Below are positions 1-6,907 of a DNA stretch of 9,645 nt, piece after piece (position 1 is the stretch's first letter; each line of letters begins with the position of its first letter). Origin of the DNA: Acidobacteriota bacterium (GTDB lineage: Bacteria > Acidobacteriota > Polarisedimenticolia > Gp22-AA2). The stretch is from assembly GCA_027297005.1 (NCBI GenBank), contig JAPUIN010000323.1, forward strand, positions 1 to 9,645, written 5' to 3'. A program made the translations under genes and the position numbers. Under the pieces are notes generated by a model. The model was not told where the DNA came from, searched no databases, and saw only the letters and a program-made list of their open reading frames with translations.

Positions 1-278
1 AGCAGAATCCATCCGATGACGAGGCCGGGAGCGCGACCGAAGGCGAGGGTGAAGGCCCCCACCGGCCCCCGGCGGGTCGGGCGGGCGAGCGCCCAATCCC
101 CCGACAACGCCCGCACGGCAAACAGAAGCGTGAAGAGCAGATAGACAAATAGAAACGCGCTGCCGCCATAGCGGCCCATCATGTAGGGAAACCGCCAGAC
201 GTTCCCCAGCCCGACCGCCACGCCCACCATGGTCAGCAAGGTGGCGAATCGAGACGAGAAGATCTCACGCGTAGCCAT
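1..278 (-). CDS. Sodium:neurotransmitter symporter (NSS/SNF family), N-terminal part, runs off the window
   Basis: The minus strand encodes the first 92 residues of a protein whose C-terminal part lies beyond base 1. Seen: residues 19-32 read GVAVGLGNVWRFPY, the first-helix signature of the neurotransmitter:sodium symporter family, followed by GGSAF and a second hydrophobic helix (about 41-56), then WALARPTRRGPVGAF, which matches the usual family segment after helix 2. Family knowledge: these LeuT-fold inner-membrane carriers import amino acids or related amines with Na+; the unwound GLGN region of helix 1 lines the Na+ and substrate site. The substrate cannot be told from this fragment. The ATG at 276-278 was chosen because the signature begins about 18 residues later, as is usual; a GGGAGG-like sequence lies about 12 bases upstream. 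The gene is divergent from the serine hydrolase at 571. Confidence 0.9.
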   Translation of the reverse strand, partial: MATREIFSSRFATLLTMVGVAVGLGNVWRFPYMMGRYGGSAFLFVYLLFTLLFAVRALSGDWALARPTRRGPVGAFTLAFGRAPGLVIGWIL

Positions 279-518
279 GGAGCGGCGCGACCTCCCTGAC
301 TTCGTCGATCGTGCGCGGATTCGAACAGATGTCCTGTCTGCAGAGAGGCCCCATGATATCTCACAAGGGGAAGGCGATTGGTTTTCTGGTCTCGAGCCTC
401 AAGGACGTCCCCTTCCTTGTTCCCAACCCGGTTCGTGACGTGTATACGCGGGCGCGTTCATCTTGAAGTGGGTCGGCAGCCAACTGGAATGAATCTTGTT
501 ATCTTCATCGGATCTTCA
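279..518. other. Divergent intergenic region between symporter and serine hydrolase genes
   Basis: This stretch separates two divergent genes, so it should hold both promoters. I found no convincing pair of -35/-10 boxes and no coding sequence with family resemblance. A short plus-strand ORF at 229-438 overlaps the symporter start antisense and has no recognisable features. The best partial promoter match for the hydrolase is TTGAAG at 463-468, but the hexamer 17-18 bases later (around 486-492) is a poor -10, so I do not call a promoter. Confidence 0.5.
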
Positions 519-565
519 AACCCGCCGTCTAGGATTCTCCTCAGGCGGGTTGCCTGAGAGGAGGA
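519..565 (+). promoter_or_regulatory. Candidate translational switch: two mutually exclusive hairpins in the serine hydrolase leader
   Basis: Hairpin A pairs AACCCGCC (519-526) perfectly with GGCGGGTT (544-551); an inner AGGA (531-534)/TCCT (538-541) pair can extend it. Hairpin B pairs TCAGGC (541-546) with GCCTGA (552-557) around a 5-base loop. After a 2-base bulge (558-559) it continues with TTCTCC (535-540) pairing GGAGGA (560-565), including one G-U pair. Hairpin B therefore buries nearly all of the Shine-Dalgarno AGGAGG (559-564), which sits 6 bases before the ATG at 571. Hairpin A uses 544-551 and would free the Shine-Dalgarno. The pairings are seen in the sequence; that they act as a thermometer, riboswitch or protein-controlled switch is inference. 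No known riboswitch class is recognised. Hairpin A lacks a T-run, so it is not a typical intrinsic terminator. Confidence 0.4.
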
Positions 566-570
566 TGACG

Positions 571-2475
571 ATGAGAACGAAGATCGATCGCTTGATCGCA
601 ACGACTGTTGTTCTGACGGGGCTGCTCCTTGCGACCTCCACCCTCAACCCCGGGACATCGGCACAGGGAGGGATACCCGACTCGCCGACGGGGCGGATGG
701 CGCAGGCCCTCGCCCGCCTGACTCACTCCGCCGGCGATCAGGCGATGCAGGCGTTTCTGCAAGAGCGGGTCGCCGAGTCCACCCGGGACGGCCGGAGCGG
801 CGAGGAGTTCCTCGATCTCCTGATGCAATTGCGCTCGGAGTTTCCAATGGCCGCGATCGAAACGGCGATGAAGACCGGGCCGACCACCGCCCGCATCACG
901 CTGCGCTCCCCCGCCGGCGGTCGTGTCGGCGTGATCTCGTTCGAAGTCGATCCCGACCCCCCTCATCATCTTAAGAAGCTCTCTCTCGAGCCGGACGGCG
1001 CGGAGGAGGTCGGCCACCCCGAAGCGCACGCGCCGGCACACGCAGCACACAAGCCGGCGAGGGGGATACCCACATCCGGTTCTCGTGAAGAGATGCCGCC
1101 CCCTGTCGCGAAGCGCCTGCGTGGATTCATCGACGCGTTTAATTCGGGCGATCCCGAAACAATGTCGGCATTCGCCGGGGAGAATATGACGAAGGAGTTC
1201 CAGGAGCGACGCACGGAAGAGGAGGACCGGGCCCTTTACGAGAATCTGGTACACATGATCGGCTCTCTCGAGAATCCCGAGATCGCAATGACCGGTGACG
1301 GCGAAGCGACCCTCAGCGCCACAACCGCCGGACATGGTGACCTCGCCGAACTGATATTCGATCTCCAGGCCGAACCGCCCCATCTCATCCGGGGATACTC
1401 CGTTTCGGTCGAACAGGCTCCGCCGCCCGACACCCTTCCGGCCTTCGAGATACCCCCTGGCACCAGCCGGCAGGCGTTCCGATCGGCGCTGGACGCCTAT
1501 CTGGCGGATCTGACGAAACGGGATCTGTTCTCCGGCAGCCTCCTCGTCTCCAGAAAGGGGGAAATTCTCTTCGAGGGGGCCTACGGGCTGGCCAATCGCG
1601 AGGCCGGCGTGCCGAACCACCCGAAGACGATGTTTGATCTCGGCTCGATCACCAAGGCGTTCACGAAGATCGCCGCCGGACAGCTGATTCGGGACGGAAA
1701 GATCGCCATCGACGACACCATCCTCGACCATATCCCCGACTACCCGAACCGCGAGGCCGGGAAGAAGATCACGATCGCGCATCTGCTGAACCACAGCTCG
1801 GGGCTGGGGGATATCTTCGACGGGCGATTCCTCGAGCTTCGAAAGTCATTGATAGCGCCTCGTGATTTCTTCACGTTGTTCGCCGACAGGCCGCTCTTGT
1901 TCGAGCCGGGCGAACGGCGCCAATACTCCAACGCCGGATATATTCTCCTCGGCGCCATCATCGAAGCGGCGAGCGGACAACCGTACGACGAATACATCAT
2001 GGAGAAGATCTTCGACCCGGCCGGCATGGATCGCTCCGGCTTCTTCGAGCGGAACGGGACAGTTCGCGACGTGGCGGTCGGCTACACGCGAGGTGGCCCG
2101 GGGAACGACTCGGGCGACCTTCGCCCGAACAGTGAGATCCTCCCGATCAAGGGCTGCCCTGCGGGAAGCAGCTCCTCGAGCGCCGGGGATCTTCTCAAGT
2201 TCGACAGGGCGCTGCGCTCCGGCCGACTGCTGGGGCCGGAGTGGACCGGTTGGTACTTCACCGGTGAGACGCCGGGAGCCGGGAGCGCCACCGATCGCCC
2301 CGATCATGGCCCCGGCGGATATCAGATCGCCATCGCGGGCGGTGGCCCCGGTGTGAACACGGCGCTCGAGAGTGGAGACGACCTGGTCGTCATCGTTCTG
2401 GTCAATCTCGATCCGCCCGTTGCTCAGGAACTGGCCCGGAAGATCCAGCGAGCGACCCGCGCACTGGCAGGTTAG
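571..2475 (+). CDS. Secreted beta-lactamase-fold serine hydrolase (COG1680-like) with duplicated N-terminal domain
   Basis: A 634-residue exported protein. The ATG at 571 is chosen because AGGAGG lies 6 bases upstream and a signal peptide starts there (basic MRTK, hydrophobic core about 8-22, likely cleavage after TSA at 31); the frame is open upstream to a TTG at 496. Two related domains follow, about 40-141 and 178-281, each ending in an EPPH/DPPH-type segment and joined by an Ala/His/Pro-rich linker. The catalytic domain spans about 300-634: SxxK motif S359-I-T-K362, the family-typical HLLNHSSGL at 404-412, and YSN at 452-454. Family knowledge: serine beta-lactamases, DD-peptidases and EstB-type esterases use the Ser and Lys for acyl-enzyme catalysis. 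The third motif (HTG/KTG-like) is not recognisable: IAGGGPG (588-594) stands where a His-containing motif is expected. The substrate is unknown; peptidoglycan peptides, beta-lactams or esters are all possible. Just downstream lie a two-component regulator and kinase. Confidence 0.93.
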   Translation: MRTKIDRLIATTVVLTGLLLATSTLNPGTSAQGGIPDSPTGRMAQALARLTHSAGDQAMQAFLQERVAESTRDGRSGEEFLDLLMQLRSEFPMAAIETAMKTGPTTARITLRSPAGGRVGVISFEVDPDPPHHLKKLSLEPDGAEEVGHPEAHAPAHAAHKPARGIPTSGSREEMPPPVAKRLRGFIDAFNSGDPETMSAFAGENMTKEFQERRTEEEDRALYENLVHMIGSLENPEIAMTGDGEATLSATTAGHGDLAELIFDLQAEPPHLIRGYSVSVEQAPPPDTLPAFEIPPGTSRQAFRSALDAYLADLTKRDLFSGSLLVSRKGEILFEGAYGLANREAGVPNHPKTMFDLGSITKAFTKIAAGQLIRDGKIAIDDTILDHIPDYPNREAGKKITIAHLLNHSSGLGDIFDGRFLELRKSLIAPRDFFTLFADRPLLFEPGERRQYSNAGYILLGAIIEAASGQPYDEYIMEKIFDPAGMDRSGFFERNGTVRDVAVGYTRGGPGNDSGDLRPNSEILPIKGCPAGSSSSSAGDLLKFDRALRSGRLLGPEWTGWYFTGETPGAGSATDRPDHGPGGYQIAIAGGGPGVNTALESGDDLVVIVLVNLDPPVAQELARKIQRATRALAG

Positions 2476-2526
2476 ACTGGATCGAGACGCGGAGAGGATC
2501 GCAACGCCTTCCGCTGAAAGGCTGCA

Positions 2527-3255
2527 GTGGCTTCATCAAGACGGAGGTCGATTCTCGTCATAGAGGACGACGAGAAAATCGCCTCCTCGATCCGGGTCTA
2601 TTTGAATCACCAGGGGTTCGATGTCGAGATCGAGCATGACGGGCGGCAGGGACTGACCCGCGCCCGGGAGCACCGATACGACCTGCTCGTCCTCGATCTC
2701 ATGCTGCCCGGGATCGACGGGATGGAGATCTGCCGCACGCTCCGCCGCGAATCGGATCTCCCGATCCTGATGCTCACGGCACGAACGACGACCGAAGATC
2801 GCGTCGAGGGGCTGGAGGCGGGAGCGGATGACTACCTGCCGAAGCCGTTCAGCCCCAGGGAGCTGACGGCGCGGATCCGCGCCGTGCTGAGGCGAACCGA
2901 CAGTCGAGAGGTGGTCGGCCCATCCAGGTTCCGCTTCGGCGTTCTCGATCTCGATCTGGAGCGCCACGAGGTCCGCCTGAACGGCCGGCCGGTCTCTCTG
3001 ACCCCGACGGAGTTCGACATCCTCTCGGTCCTGGCCCGTGCGCCGGGGCGCGTCTTCACGCGGGAGCGTCTGATCCGGAAAGCCCTGGCGACCGATTACG
3101 AGGGGCAGGATCGCACCATCGACGCTCACGTGAAGAACCTTCGGCGCAAGCTCGAAGCGGATCGAGGCGGCCCGGAGTACATCCGCACCGTCTTCGGTGT
3201 CGGGTATCGGTTCGATCCGGAAGAAGGTGGCGGGACTCCGGACGAGGGGGAGTGA
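2527..3255 (+). CDS. OmpR/PhoB-family two-component response regulator
   Basis: A cytoplasmic transcription factor of 242 residues. Seen: a receiver domain (about 8-120) with acidic pocket E13/D14, phospho-acceptor D57 in LVLDLMLPG, switch residues T84 and Y103, and conserved K106 in KPF. A winged-helix DNA-binding domain follows (about 135-232), with LTPTEFDIL, the DAHVKNLRRKL recognition-helix region and the terminal VFGVGYRF wing. Family knowledge: phosphorylation of the Asp promotes dimerisation and binding to direct-repeat sites. The start is a GTG with AAAGG 5 bases upstream; no other in-frame start fits better. It begins 51 bases after the serine hydrolase stop, and its own stop is directly followed by the kinase ATG. 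The partner is therefore almost certainly that kinase. Whether it controls the hydrolase gene is inference. The length is normal and all key residues are present. Confidence 0.97.
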   Translation: MASSRRRSILVIEDDEKIASSIRVYLNHQGFDVEIEHDGRQGLTRAREHRYDLLVLDLMLPGIDGMEICRTLRRESDLPILMLTARTTTEDRVEGLEAGADDYLPKPFSPRELTARIRAVLRRTDSREVVGPSRFRFGVLDLDLERHEVRLNGRPVSLTPTEFDILSVLARAPGRVFTRERLIRKALATDYEGQDRTIDAHVKNLRRKLEADRGGPEYIRTVFGVGYRFDPEEGGGTPDEGE

Positions 3256-4764
3256 ATGCGGAGCCCGAGCCACAGTCTGCGGATTAAGCTGCTGCTCGCG
3301 GTCGGGCTTGTGGTCGTCATCTCGGTGGCGGCAGTGGGATATCTGTCCAGCCGGATCACGACGACCGAGTTCCACCGGTTTCAGCGGCTGGTGAATGTGG
3401 AGGAGGGGGAGCCGAGTGTACCGGACGGGATGGCCGATCGCCTCGTCGAGCACTTCGAAAAGACCGGATCCTGGACGGGGGTGGAAGAGACTCTCTCCAC
3501 GTTGACCGACGACGGTCGCGATCAGCGTATGGCGTTCATCGTTCTCGATCGGGACGGGAACTTCGCCGCCTCTTCGATTCCCGGGCTCGCGGATGCGACG
3601 GTCACGCCGGTGCCGGGGGGCGGGCTCAGACTGTCGGCGAGTGGCAGGGGGCCCGACGGCGCCAGCGAGCTGGAGTTGTTCTTCATGACCGAAGGCCCGG
3701 CGCTGCATGATTCCACGGGCGCATTGATCGGCACCGTCTACCCTCTGCCGGGGTTGCCGAGCACGGAGCGCTCCCCCGCCGATCGATTTCTCGTGCTGGT
3801 CAATCGCTCCCTCATCCTCGCGGTCGCCGGAGCGGGCCTCGTGGCGCTGATGGCGACCTATCTCCTCGCCAGACGCATCGTCTCCCCGATCGAGGCCCTC
3901 ACCCGCGCCGCCAGGAAGATGGAGCGTGGAGACCTGGGGCAGCGCGTTGCGGTGCTCCACAACAACGATGAGATCGGCCAGCTCTCCGCCGCGTTCAATG
4001 CCATGGCCGACGGTCTGGAGCGGACCGAGCGGTTGCGCAGGCAGATGGTCTCCGACGTCGCCCACGAGCTGCGGACGCCATTGACCGGGATTCGCTGCCA
4101 GCTCGAGTCGATCCAGGACGGCGTCATCGAGCCCTCGGCCGACGTCATCGCGTCCCTCCGGGACGACCTGCTCTCTCTCCAGAGGCTGGTCGATGACCTG
4201 CAGGATCTCGCCGTCGTGGAGGCGGGGTCGATCAACCTGGAACGCCGTCCAGTGAACCTCGATGACGAGGTCACGGTCGTCGTCCGATCGCTGATCAGCG
4301 CGACGAAGAAAAAAGGCGCTGCACCGGTCCAGCCCGACGTTCGGATCTCGCTACGCGGCCTCCCCGCGGCCGACGTCGACCCGCGCCGATTCCGGCAGAT
4401 CATCCGCAACCTGCTGACCAATGCGCTCACTCATACACCCTCCGGGGGGACGATCGAGATCTCCGGCCGATCGCAGAACGGCCGGATCGAGATCATCGTT
4501 AAGGACGACGGTCCCGGGATCCCGCCTGAGCATCTGCCGAACATCTTCGAACGATTCTACCGAGCCGATCCGTCGCGGCAGCGGAAGACCGGGGGGGCCG
4601 GCCTCGGACTCGCGATCGTCAAGCAGCTCGTCGAGGTCCACGGAGGGGAGATCCGCGCCGACAGCGGACCGGGGCGCGGGGCGACCTTTCTGTTCACTCT
4701 GCCGGAGGCGGCTTCGGAGTCAACCCACTATTCAGAAGAGGATGCGACACCCGGGGACCGGTGA
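3256..4764 (+). CDS. Membrane sensor histidine kinase (HAMP-HisKA-HATPase_c), BaeS-like
   Basis: A 502-residue inner-membrane sensor kinase. Domains in order: TM1 about 9-31; an extracytoplasmic region about 32-177 with no domain I recognise; TM2 about 180-203; HAMP about 204-256 (RRIVSPIEALTRAARKM); a dimerisation/phospho-acceptor domain with H270 in VAHELRTPL; and a HATPase_c domain with N-box NLLTNA (N389), G1 box DDGPGIP (417-423), F-box ERFYRAD and G2 box GAGLGLAIV from about 447. All catalytic motifs are intact. Family knowledge: it autophosphorylates on the His and transfers phosphate to the regulator Asp, here expected to be D57 of the product at 2527. The ATG follows the regulator TGA with no gap, and the purine-rich regulator 3' end (GAGGGGGAG) serves as ribosome binding site, so translation is probably coupled. 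The signal is unknown; the neighbouring hydrolase hints at cell-envelope stress. No clear intrinsic terminator follows. Confidence 0.97.
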   Translation: MRSPSHSLRIKLLLAVGLVVVISVAAVGYLSSRITTTEFHRFQRLVNVEEGEPSVPDGMADRLVEHFEKTGSWTGVEETLSTLTDDGRDQRMAFIVLDRDGNFAASSIPGLADATVTPVPGGGLRLSASGRGPDGASELELFFMTEGPALHDSTGALIGTVYPLPGLPSTERSPADRFLVLVNRSLILAVAGAGLVALMATYLLARRIVSPIEALTRAARKMERGDLGQRVAVLHNNDEIGQLSAAFNAMADGLERTERLRRQMVSDVAHELRTPLTGIRCQLESIQDGVIEPSADVIASLRDDLLSLQRLVDDLQDLAVVEAGSINLERRPVNLDDEVTVVVRSLISATKKKGAAPVQPDVRISLRGLPAADVDPRRFRQIIRNLLTNALTHTPSGGTIEISGRSQNGRIEIIVKDDGPGIPPEHLPNIFERFYRADPSRQRKTGGAGLGLAIVKQLVEVHGGEIRADSGPGRGATFLFTLPEAASESTHYSEEDATPGDR

Positions 4765-4856
4765 GGCGCACGGTTTTCCGCAGTCCCACGGCCCGGGAAT
4801 CCCTGAATGGCACTGAACCCTGTTCATTACTTTGGCAACTGGCAACATACTTATGT

Positions 4857-5180
4857 TTATGCGTGAGCCATCGCTCTTGCCTTCCCTATCGCCGCCCTCA
4901 CACCCTTCGTCTCCTTGATTCTCCTCACCTGTGCCTTCTGTCTCGGCTTCAGCTGCCGCATGTAGCCCATGTAGCGCCCCTGCAGCTTGAGCGAGGCGCG
5001 GGCTTTGGGTGAGAGAGTCACGGCCCGTCGGGCCCCTCCGGCCTGTGGAGCAAGCGAAGCAGCCCCGACAGACCCGAGCATCGGTCTGAAACTCTTGAGG
5101 GTGCGCTCCAGCGAGGAAATCTGCTGACGCAGAACGCGGATTTTAATATTGACAGTCTTCTGGGACAATTTCAGCGCCAT
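4857..5180 (-). CDS. Small, highly basic protein of unknown function
   Basis: I do not recognise this 107-residue protein. It carries about 25 Lys/Arg against only 2 acidic residues, so it would be strongly cationic. The N-terminal third (about 5-30) looks helical with possible coiled-coil character (IKIRVLRQQISSLERTL). A Gly/Ala/Pro-rich linker (about 35-52) leads to a second basic helical region, with SPKARASLKLQGRYMGYM and LKPRQKAQVRRIKETKGV. There is no signal peptide or membrane segment. A good Shine-Dalgarno (TAGGAG, 6 bases before the ATG) supports translation. Base composition around the gene is more AT-rich than in its neighbours. A nucleic-acid-binding or nucleoid-associated role is suggested by charge alone and is inference. 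It is convergent with the kinase gene (92-base gap) and separated from the antiporter upstream by 348 bases, so it is probably transcribed from its own promoter. Confidence 0.65.
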   Translation of the reverse strand: MALKLSQKTVNIKIRVLRQQISSLERTLKSFRPMLGSVGAASLAPQAGGARRAVTLSPKARASLKLQGRYMGYMRQLKPRQKAQVRRIKETKGVRAAIGKARAMAHA

Positions 5181-5528
5181 GAAGTGCTCCTATTCAGGGA
5201 TTAGTGTCTCCTGAGAATGGGATAAGAAGCGGGGTCTGCTATGTTGCCCGGAAACCGAGTCGTTCTTTTCCCTGAACGCCAATATGCGGAATTCACCTCG
5301 CATATTACCTGATCAATCGGGCTGAAGCTATCGCCTGCTCCCCACCTTTGCACACAGTACCTTCGGTTATTCTGCTTCCCGGGTTGATATCCCCACCAAA
5401 TACATTGTGCCTCATTGGCACCGATTCCGATTCCTGAGCATAACCTGAGTCAAAGATGTCCCGACGCTTCTTATTCGTTTTCGAGACGCGGAGGATCGGG
5501 CCGGCTGGAGGTCTTCCCTAAGGACAGC
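5181..5528. other. 348-base intergenic region without a recognisable gene
   Basis: Both flanking genes are on the minus strand: the antiporter ends here and the small basic gene starts here. The part near 5181-5420 is more AT-rich than the surrounding genes and should hold the promoter of the small gene. I see no convincing -35/-10 pair, tRNA, known riboswitch or T-run terminator. It contains the inverted repeat at 5281-5306 and a close direct repeat of CCTGAG around 5433-5449. The plus-strand ORF starting at 5415 runs antisense into the antiporter and is not supported. Confidence 0.6.
5281..5306. repeat. Perfect 8+8 inverted repeat, possible operator
   Basis: AATATGCG (5281-5288) is the exact reverse complement of CGCATATT (5299-5306), with a 10-base spacer. 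Half-site centres lie 18 bases apart. The AT-rich arms stand out in a GC-rich window. It lies about 100 bases upstream of the small basic gene start, on the side where that gene's promoter should be. Binding by a dimeric regulator is inference. It could also form a weak hairpin, but there is no T-run for a terminator on either strand. Confidence 0.4.
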
Positions 5529-6767
5529 TCAGGATTTCGCCGCCACCCAGCGCGTCAACTTACCGACGGTCAGGCCCTGGACAAGGATGGAGAAGACGAC
5601 CACCGTGTAGGTGATCACGAGGATCAGGTCCCGTTGCGGGGAGGCAGGAATGGACAGGGCCAGGGCGATGGAGATGCCTCCGCGCACGCCGCACCAGGTC
5701 ATCATCTTCACCGTGTGGGTGTGGAAGGTCCTGAACGTCTTCAGCACTGAAATCGGCAGCCAGACGCTGATGACGCGCACGATGAGAACGAGGGGGATGG
5801 CGACGAAACCCACGACGAGATAGACCGGCCTCAGTTCGAGCACCAGAAGCTCGAAGCCGATCATCACAAACAGCACCGCGTTCAGGAGCTCATCGGTGAG
5901 TTCCCAAAACCCGTCCAGGTGCTGGCGCGTCCTCTCCGACATGCCGTAAACCCGACCGTGGTTGCCGATGAGCAGGCCCGCCACGACCATCGCGATCGGC
6001 CCCGAGGTATGGATCGCGTCGGCGAGCGCGTATCCTCCCGAGACGAGGGCGAGCGTGAGGAAAATCTCGACCGTGTAGTTGTCCACGCTCTTGATCAGTC
6101 GATAGGCCAGGTAGCCCAGGGCGAATCCTAGCAGTGCCCCGCCGACCGCTTCGAGGAGAAACAGCTCCGCCGCGCCGCTGATCGAGACGTGTGACCCTCC
6201 GGTCAAGAACCCCATGATCATGATGAACACGACCACGCCGACTCCGTCATTGAAGAGGGATTCCCCCGTGATCATCACCTCGAGACTCTTCGGGGGCTTT
6301 GCGGTCCTCAGGATGCTCAGGACGGCGATCGGGTCGGTGGGCGATATCAGGGCGCCGAAAAGAAGGGCGTGGATGTAGGGGATGCTGAGGCCGACCAGGT
6401 GGACCACACCCCAGATCGCAGTGCCGACCAACAGTGTGGAGAGGATGACCCCGAAGGTGGCCAGAGACAGGATGGACCATTTGCGGCCCAGGAGATCCTC
6501 GAGATTGACATGGAGAGCGCCGGCGAAGAGCAGGAAGCTCAGCATCCCTTCCATCAGGACGGCGTTGAAGTCAACCTGCCGGAGGATCTCCTCGGCCCAA
6601 TGGTCCACCGCAAGGCCGAACTGCCCGAGCAGGATCAGGACGATCGAGACGCCGAGCGCGGCCGTCATGACGCCGATGGCCGGTGGCAGCCGCAGGTACC
6701 GCTCGTTCAGGTAGCTCAGGAGAGCGGTGATGGTGATGAGAATCGCGAGCAGGGCGAACGTGGTCAT
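5529..6767 (-). CDS. CPA1-family sodium/proton antiporter (NhaP-type)
   Basis: A 412-residue inner-membrane antiporter with hydrophobic segments along nearly its whole length (about 11-12 helices). Seen: SPTDPIAV (142-149) with T144 and D145, matching the unwound-helix T-D motif of the NhaA/NhaP fold; ESLFNDGVGVVVF (169-181) with the N173-D174 pair; and GVRGG (360-364). Family knowledge: the Asn-Asp pair is typical of electroneutral CPA1 exchangers, which swap one Na+ (or K+/Li+) for one H+, whereas CPA2 proteins carry Asp-Asp. The role is pH and sodium homeostasis. The length fits the short NhaP type without a large C-terminal cytosolic or TrkA-like domain; the protein ends at WVAAKS just after the last helix. 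The start ATG has GGGAG 7 bases upstream. It follows the protease gene on the same strand after 140 bases, so it may have its own promoter. The ion preference cannot be read from sequence alone. Confidence 0.95.
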   Translation of the reverse strand: MTTFALLAILITITALLSYLNERYLRLPPAIGVMTAALGVSIVLILLGQFGLAVDHWAEEILRQVDFNAVLMEGMLSFLLFAGALHVNLEDLLGRKWSILSLATFGVILSTLLVGTAIWGVVHLVGLSIPYIHALLFGALISPTDPIAVLSILRTAKPPKSLEVMITGESLFNDGVGVVVFIMIMGFLTGGSHVSISGAAELFLLEAVGGALLGFALGYLAYRLIKSVDNYTVEIFLTLALVSGGYALADAIHTSGPIAMVVAGLLIGNHGRVYGMSERTRQHLDGFWELTDELLNAVLFVMIGFELLVLELRPVYLVVGFVAIPLVLIVRVISVWLPISVLKTFRTFHTHTVKMMTWCGVRGGISIALALSIPASPQRDLILVITYTVVVFSILVQGLTVGKLTRWVAAKS

Positions 6768-6907
6768 CCGGATCTCCCTGCCGCCATTCTCAGTGATCTC
6801 GGGTCACACCGGCAATACATTTTCCGTGCCGGGAGCGGCAGTCGAAACCGACTGGGCAGAAAACCCGAGGGATTCTGGAGCGGCGGGAAGAGGGGTGAGA
6901 GGTCGCT
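6768..6907. other. Intergenic region with two short hairpins between protease and antiporter genes
   Basis: CCGGCA (6809-6814) pairs with TGCCGG (6827-6832). CAGTCG (6839-6844) pairs with CGACTG (6849-6854) around a 4-base AAAC loop. On the minus strand neither is followed by a T-run, so intrinsic termination after the protease gene is not shown. They may stabilise the mRNA or form part of the antiporter leader. No gene is seen here. Confidence 0.35.

Noticed and set aside
519..551. Reading hairpin A of the hydrolase leader as an intrinsic terminator
   Set aside because: The stem is GC-rich but is followed by GCCTGAG rather than a T-run, and no upstream plus-strand gene needs termination there.
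496..570. Upstream TTG start giving a 25-residue N-terminal extension of the serine hydrolase
   Set aside because: It would place the signal peptide 25 residues inside the protein and ignores the AGGAGG at 559-564, correctly spaced for the ATG at 571. ATG 565 is too close to that Shine-Dalgarno.
541..1794. 417-codon open frame on the minus strand across the serine hydrolase
   Set aside because: It is a shadow of the hydrolase, which has a signal peptide, catalytic motifs and a strong Shine-Dalgarno. The antisense product is Arg/Gly-rich and shows no recognisable fold or motif.
2536..4065. Long 509-codon open frame on the minus strand across the regulator and kinase genes
   Set aside because: It is fully antisense to two genes with intact, well-known domains. 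High GC at third positions removes antisense stops. The translated product has no family motifs and an atypical His/Arg/Asp-rich composition.
4833..4846. Tandem TGGCAAC TGGCAAC after the kinase gene
   Set aside because: It is a two-copy 7-base repeat with no further copies nearby. It is too short to call a repeat element, and it lies in a convergent gap without other signals.
6809..6854. Intrinsic terminator after the aspartyl protease gene
   Set aside because: Two short stems exist, but neither has a T-run on the minus strand, so the evidence is insufficient.
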